In this document: positions 58,881-64,000 of the stretch, in pieces
How the letters are laid out: each line of letters begins with the position of its first letter
Position numbering within the stretch: the first letter of the stretch is position 1
Assembly: GCF_000346465.2 (NCBI RefSeq)
Contig: NC_034011.1
Location: forward strand, 3,743,508 to 3,807,507
Origin: Prunus persica
Taxonomy: Eukaryota > Streptophyta > Magnoliopsida > Rosales > Rosaceae
Direction of reading: 5' to 3'
Length of the DNA: 64,000 nt
Notes under the pieces: generated by a model
The model's database searches: none
What the model was told of the DNA's origin: nothing
What the model saw: the letters and a program-made list of their open reading frames with translations, nothing else
Position numbers and translations under genes: made by a program

Positions 58881-61429
58881 ATGGCAATTGAGATTCATTA
58901 CACCAAACTCGGAGGCTGCTTTTTTATTGCAGCATTAACAAGTTTCATGTTGAGCAACGCATTTGCTGATTGCAGAAAAGTTGAAACACTGAAAAAAACC
59001 GAAGCGTCTGTGAAGCCCAACAAAGCAGTCATCAAAACTATAAAGGTTGCTTTCCCCAATTTAAGATTTCTATTTTCTCTTTTGGGAATTCATAAGAAGT
59101 TGGAAAATAGTTTCTGATTGATGTTTGGCAGGGAGAGGGCGATGATTTGATAGATTGTGTTGATATCTATAAGCAGCCAGCTCTTAATCACCCTCTTCTC
59201 AAAAATCACACCATACAGGTTTGCTTTCGTAATTAGATTTTATTTTATTTTATTCAAACCCTAATTAGATTGTAGATTAAAGGTCACTAGTCACTTAATT
59301 ATAATAACATGTTTTAAAAACATTTTATTTATATATACTACGAGTTATTATATATATTACGAGTTTATCATCCATGCAATACGTGCTGCATTGGTCGTAA
59401 GAGGAGTTTCTCCTTAGTTTAAAGGAGCCGAACTTTTTCTTTATTTTTTAACAGATAAAGTATTCAATATTAAATTGGTAGTAAATGTAATTAATAATAC
59501 GGGCTGTTAATGTGGTGGAACTAATTAAGTTAGTCCTCTTCCAAATTTTAAAGTTTGTTTTATATTTGGGCATTTGAAGTCTAAGATAATTTTAATGTGC
59601 ATTTTTTGTGTGTGTGGAAAAATAGCTGAAACCAAGTGGAACTGAAACCGTAAGTGGTGTTCAAGATGAGATCTTTCAATCTTGGAGTCGGAATGGAGAG
59701 TGCCCGGACGGAACAATCCCCATTGTGCGACGAACACAGGGATTTGAGCACCCTCCATCTAAAACAATGCCACAGTTTGAGCCCAACAAATTTGAGCTCA
59801 TCCCTCCTCCTCATCATGAGGTACCATCAACTTTGAATCATTTTAATTACATTTAAAAATAATAATAATTTAACTATAAAAAAAAAAATTAATTCTTTGA
59901 CGTGTCTACTAGACAGTCTTTGTGTTGCATCCCCATCTTTTGATGCAAAAAATTTTCTTTGACGGGTACTAAATAAAAGTACCATTTTTATATGGTTATA
60001 TTGTTACTAGGCTCTCTCGTTCGTATTTTATTGGTTGTTGTTTTTTTCGAGTTATTTACACTAATAACTTCTCAGGTTTTCGACTTTTTCACAAAATTCC
60101 TTAATGTTTTGGAAATCACACGAACACCCCTCTAAGTTTTAAATTGTTTTCACAAAACTCCTTTTCATTAATTTTGTCATTTTTACACTTTTTTTTTTTT
60201 TTTAATAACTGAAATCAAGAAGTTTATTCCATTTACTTTTTACCTTATTAGTATGCCCAAGTTAGTTTGTACGGTGGTCAATACTATGGAGCGCAAGCAG
60301 GATTTAATGTATGGAACCCAGCAGCATATAATGAAGACAACAGTATAGCCCAGATATGGGTTGTGCGAGGTAACGGAAAAGCACTGAACAGTGTAGAAGC
60401 TGGGTGGATACGTGTAAGTTTTGGCCAGCCAAATATTATTATTTTACATTTCTTTTCACTAAATCTTATATTGAATTATATATTTACTGGTTGTTTCTAG
60501 ATGAGCCCGCGTGACAACCGAACACTCTTGTTCACATTTTGGACTGTAAGTTTCTAGGATTGCCTCACATTATGATATTCTCTTATGATTAGATTTTTTT
60601 ACCAATAATATAGACAAACGAGTGCGCGCAACAATATAATATGCGTCTTTTAATTTTAAAGACGTATAAAATGCGCCCTATAAAGTGTATATTATTGTGT
60701 ACAGAAAAGAAAAGAACTGTGCTGTATTTTTATGTGCAACAACTAAATTACATGAATAAGTAAACAAGCATAACTCTAAATTACATGTTACTTGGCAGGG
60801 TGATGGTTACCAATCCACTGGTTGCTACAATCTTGAATGTCCTGGTTTCGTCCAAACAAGCAAAAAATTTGCCCTTGGCGTACCAATATCACCTATTTCT
60901 GGGTACAATGGGAAGCAGTATGACACATTCGTAAGCATATACAAGGTGAATGGCTGTTTACTTTACGTTTTAACTATCTTCTGAGAGAACACTTCGACTA
61001 GTAATTTGGGGATACCATATGTAATTCAATACATTTATGTTTCAGAACACAAATAGTGGACATTGGTGGCTTCAAGTGCAAAATGAGGCAATAGGATACT
61101 GGCCTGACACCATTCTCCCAAACCTAAGAGGCAGTGCTGAATTGGTTAGTTGGGGAGGGGAGATTTACGATTCACAAGCTGAGGGTCATCACACATCTAC
61201 TCAAATGGGGAGTGGTCATTTTCCTGATGAAGGATTTGGGAAAGCCAGCTATGTTCGCCATCTCCAATACATGGACGATTCTTCGCCTCTCACTTTCAAA
61301 GATCCTGCTGGTCTTCTAACTTCTGTGACAAAGCCTTCATGCTACAATTTAATTGTTAAAGACAAAACCCCAGACATGGGAACCCATTTCTATTATGGAG
61401 GTCCTGGGTTTTCAGCATCATGTCCTTAG
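58881..61429 (+). CDS. Neprosin-family secreted peptidase (DUF239/DUF4409)
   Basis: Seven exons (58881-59045, 59132-59218, 59626-59820, 60252-60413, 60501-60545, 60799-60945, 61046-61429) give about 394 residues. A signal peptide (GGCFFIAALTSFMLSNAFAD) is followed by the neprosin activation domain (DDLIDCVDIYKQPALNHPLL; GECPDGTIPIVRR). The neprosin domain runs from about residue 150 (VSLYGGQYYGAQAGFNVWNP ... AQIWVV; GCYNLECPGFVQTS; WGGEIYDSQ; GTHFYYGGPGFSASCP). Neprosins are glutamic endopeptidases cleaving after proline, and many plant copies are uncharacterised. The WGGE glutamate is present. The first catalytic Glu, expected before FS in the motif after WNP, seems replaced by Asp (NEDNS), so activity is uncertain. 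The ATG at 58881 matches the paralogue; 58863 is an alternative 18 bases upstream. Confidence 0.88.
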
Positions 61430-61490
61430 TTTTGTAAACAATTATTATTAGGTACACAATGAAGAGCAAACTGACGTGTCTCTGTATCAC

Positions 61491-61963
61491 AAATGGTCTC
61501 TTAACTTTTTAAAAGTCCCTCCTCATTTTAGTCCTTAAACACTCAAATCAATAAATATGGTTCTTCATTTCTTGATCTACACATTAGTTTGGTCCCTTGC
61601 ATTCTTACAAAACTTTTGTTAAAGTTGGTCATCACCTTACTAACTTTAAAGGAACATTTTCATCATTTTAGTCATAAAACTCACATTTTACTCTAAAGGG
61701 TCATCTTCTCTCCTTTTGGGGTTTTACATTTGGAATCTATTAAGGTGAGCATATGGCATTGTTGAGCAAAATACGTGAGATTTACTTTTTGACGAAAATA
61801 CCACTTTAAAGTTGATCAATTTGACCAATATATTTTAATGAATATTTCGATGAAATGCAACGAGAGGGACCAAATTGATCTGTGGATCAAAACATGAAAG
61901 ACTGAATTGATTGATTTGAAAATTGAAAGACTTAAATGAAGACTTTTGAAAAATTTAGGGACG
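61491..61963. mobile_element. Non-autonomous Mutator-like element with ~105-bp inverted ends
   Basis: The left arm from about 61491 (AATGGTCTCTTAACTTTTTA ... AGTTTGGTCCCTTG) and the right arm ending about 61963 (GAGGGACCAAATTGATC ... AAATTTAGGGACGATT) are imperfect inverted repeats over roughly 100 bp. The flanks GTATCACAA and GTTATACAA could be a diverged 9-bp target duplication. No coding content. Confidence 0.58.
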
Positions 61964-61969
61964 ATTAGT

Positions 61970-62690
61970 TATACAAACACTTAAAAAATATATAAAACTG
62001 TTAGGGTTATAGACTTTAAACCCTAACTGTAACTCATCATCTTCATCATGCCACCTCTTTCCCTCTCTCTAAGATCTCTTGATCTCGCCTCTATCTCCCT
62101 CGATCTTGTCGTCTCGCCACCTCACCAACTCAAATAACTATTAATAGACAACAAGACACTTACATTGAACCAAAAACCCCTATTTATTATAGATAATTAT
62201 ACCATGAACCTAATCTCCCAAACTTGAACCAACAGACTAATACATGAATCTAAACCCAAAACATTTAATCGAAATGCATGAACTTCCTCTTACTTCAATT
62301 CTATCCGAAAGGTCCATGGTGTATTTTTCTATCTAGAATAACCCTGTGTAGTTAAAGTGCTTCCACGTTTGTATCTTTGGGTAATTTATGCCCTTGTGGG
62401 CGATGATCTTGATGCCTAAAAGTTATGAATACAATTATCGCTTACTCTAAAAAATAAATAAATAATTTAAGTAGGATATAGCAAACCTTTTCTGGCAGAA
62501 AAAAAGAAAAGAAAAAGAAAAGGAATATGGCAAACCTTGATAATAAAATTGTAATGTTTGCCTTGTAAGTCTAAATCCTGATTTAGCAGGTTATGGTAAA
62601 TTTTAGTAAGCTAATAACAGTCATGGCACTCGAGTATAATATATATTACATTGGGTTAAAGTTGCCATAGTTTTGAAGAATTTCTATTCA
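61970..62690. other. Spacer between the two neprosin genes
   Basis: AT-rich, no gene recognised. GAGTATAATATATATT near 62632 is a candidate TATA region about 55 bp before the next start. Confidence 0.45.
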
Positions 62691-62692
62691 GT

Positions 62693-64000
62693 ATGGCAAA
62701 TGGGATTCGTTACACCAAAGTCGAAGGCTGCATTTTTCTTGTAGCAATAGCAAGTTTCATGTTGAGCAACGGATTTGTCGATTGCAGAAAAGTTGAAACA
62801 GTGAAAACTGATCAAGCGTCTGTGAAGCACAACAAATCAGTCCTCAAAACTATTAAGGTTCAGTCTTTTTTAACCTTGCCTTCCCCATTTTCTTTATTGG
62901 AAAAACAATTTTCGCCAATTTAATATTTCTACTTTTTTCTTTTGGGGATTCATACAAGAAGCTGAAAAATAATCTCCGATTGATCTTTGGCAGGGAGAGG
63001 GCGATGATTTGATAGATTGTGTTGATATCTATAAACAACCAGCTCGTAATCACCCTCTTCTCAAGAATCACACTATACAGGTTTGCTCTTCCTTCCCTAA
63101 TGAGATTAATAATATATGTGCTCGTTTTAAGAATAATAATGATGTTGTAATTTGTACCAGATTTACGGATTATATTTTTCATATATATGAGATCCGTTCT
63201 TATGCAATTAATAATACGTACATTCCGTTAATGTGGTAGAACTAATTTAATTTAGTCCTCTTCCAAATGTTAACATTTCTATGAAATTTTGGGCATTTGA
63301 AGTGTAAGATGATTTTAATGTTTATTTTTTTGTTTCTTTGGAAAAATAGTTGAAACCGAGTGAAATTGAAACTGTAAGTGGTGTTGAAGATGGGGTCTTT
63401 CAATCTTGGCGTCAGAATGGAGAGTGCCCTGACGGAACAATCCCCATTGCACGAACAAAGGCATTTGAGCATCGTACATCTAAACCAATGCCACATTATG
63501 ACTCCAACAAATTTGTGTTCGTCCCTCCTCCTAATCATGAGGTACCATATCAACTTTTTGAACCATTTTAATTACGTTTATAAATATAAAATAAATAAAT
63601 AATTTGAGACCACTAATTCTTTGACGTAAAAACAAAATGTTCTATACATTATTGCTACTAGCTAGGCTCTCAGATGCAGGAGTAATTGCTCTTAACTCGA
63701 GCTACAAGCCTTGCTGTATTATTCTTTTATTTTTACTTTTTATGTAATCAATATGGGCTCTTATTTTATTATTATTATTTTTTTTTTTATATAAAAATAC
63801 GACAGAATTTTATTAGATCGATAGAAATTTTTCTTTGAAAAAAATAATTTTTATCTATAAAAAAAAAAACAAAATTTTGAATTATTTAACTTATTACCTT
63901 TGTAGTTTGCCCAAGTGAGTCTGCACGGTGGTCAATACTACGGAGCAAAAGCAGAATTTAACGTATGGAACCCTGCCGCATATAATAAAGATAACAGTCT
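62693..64000 (+). CDS. Second neprosin-family gene (3' truncated by the window)
   Basis: Exons 62693-62857, 62994-63080, 63350-63541 and from 63906 onward repeat the exon plan of the neighbour at 58881. The start MANGIRYTKVEGCIFLVAIA gives a signal peptide, followed by GEGDDLIDCVDIYKQPARNH and GECPDGTIPIARTKAFEH. Exon 4 (FAQVSLHGGQYYGAKAEFNV) is cut at base 64000. Exon 3 is one codon shorter than in the neighbour. The motif after WNP reads NKDNS, so the first catalytic position is again Asp. No stop or frameshift is visible. It is a tandem paralogue in the same orientation, 1.26 kb downstream. Confidence 0.87.

Overview
The window is plant nuclear DNA from a draft assembly. The genes are intron-rich eudicot genes: cytosolic ribosomal proteins, a RAB GTPase, an auxin-conjugate hydrolase, jacalin lectins and neprosins. 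The spaces between them hold LTR retrotransposons, tRNA-derived SINEs, MITEs and Mutator-like repeats. A run of exactly 100 N (43036-43135) marks a scaffold gap. Protein style and repeat types suggest a rosid, perhaps Rosaceae (Prunus-like); the species is an inference.

Layout. 1-544 (+): C-terminal exon of a probable PWWP-family protein. 2344-4180 (+): RPL28. 4791-7001 (-): RABD2-type GTPase. 7652-8851: a young non-autonomous copia-like element. 8870-10281: repeat fragments and a MITE. 11146-11445 (+): unrecognised small basic protein. 11956-16638 (-): anoctamin-like (TMEM16) protein, 16 exons. 18697-19308 (+): CHMP1. 19558-26604: a roughly 3.3 kb segment present twice; each copy carries a jacalin lectin gene (-), and the first gene gained a second lectin domain. 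28053-30187 (-): F-box/LRR protein. 32525-39207: complete but decayed Ty1/copia element. 39429-42315 (+): IAR3-like hydrolase with an HDEL end. 42940-43467: Mutator-like repeat holding the gap. 43873-46024 (-): GT14 glycosyltransferase. 49303-49852 (-): RPS30, divergent from 50165-56075 (+), a RumA/TRM2-type uracil-C5 methyltransferase. 56945-57389: broken neprosin last exon carrying a 94-bp CACTA element. 58881-61429 and 62693-64000 (+): tandem neprosin genes, the second cut by the window end.

These are independent housekeeping and family genes, not a pathway or operon. I found no clear undescribed biological system. The most informative features are genome-evolution events that can be read directly: nested duplications at the lectin locus with filled and empty MITE sites, insertions with exact target duplications, a GC-AG intron, an in-frame 87-nt intron, and a retroelement ending 221 bp before an auxin-metabolism gene. 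Splice sites were placed by eye, using reading-frame continuity, GT/AG (or GC/AG) borders and remembered family sequences, with no transcript data.
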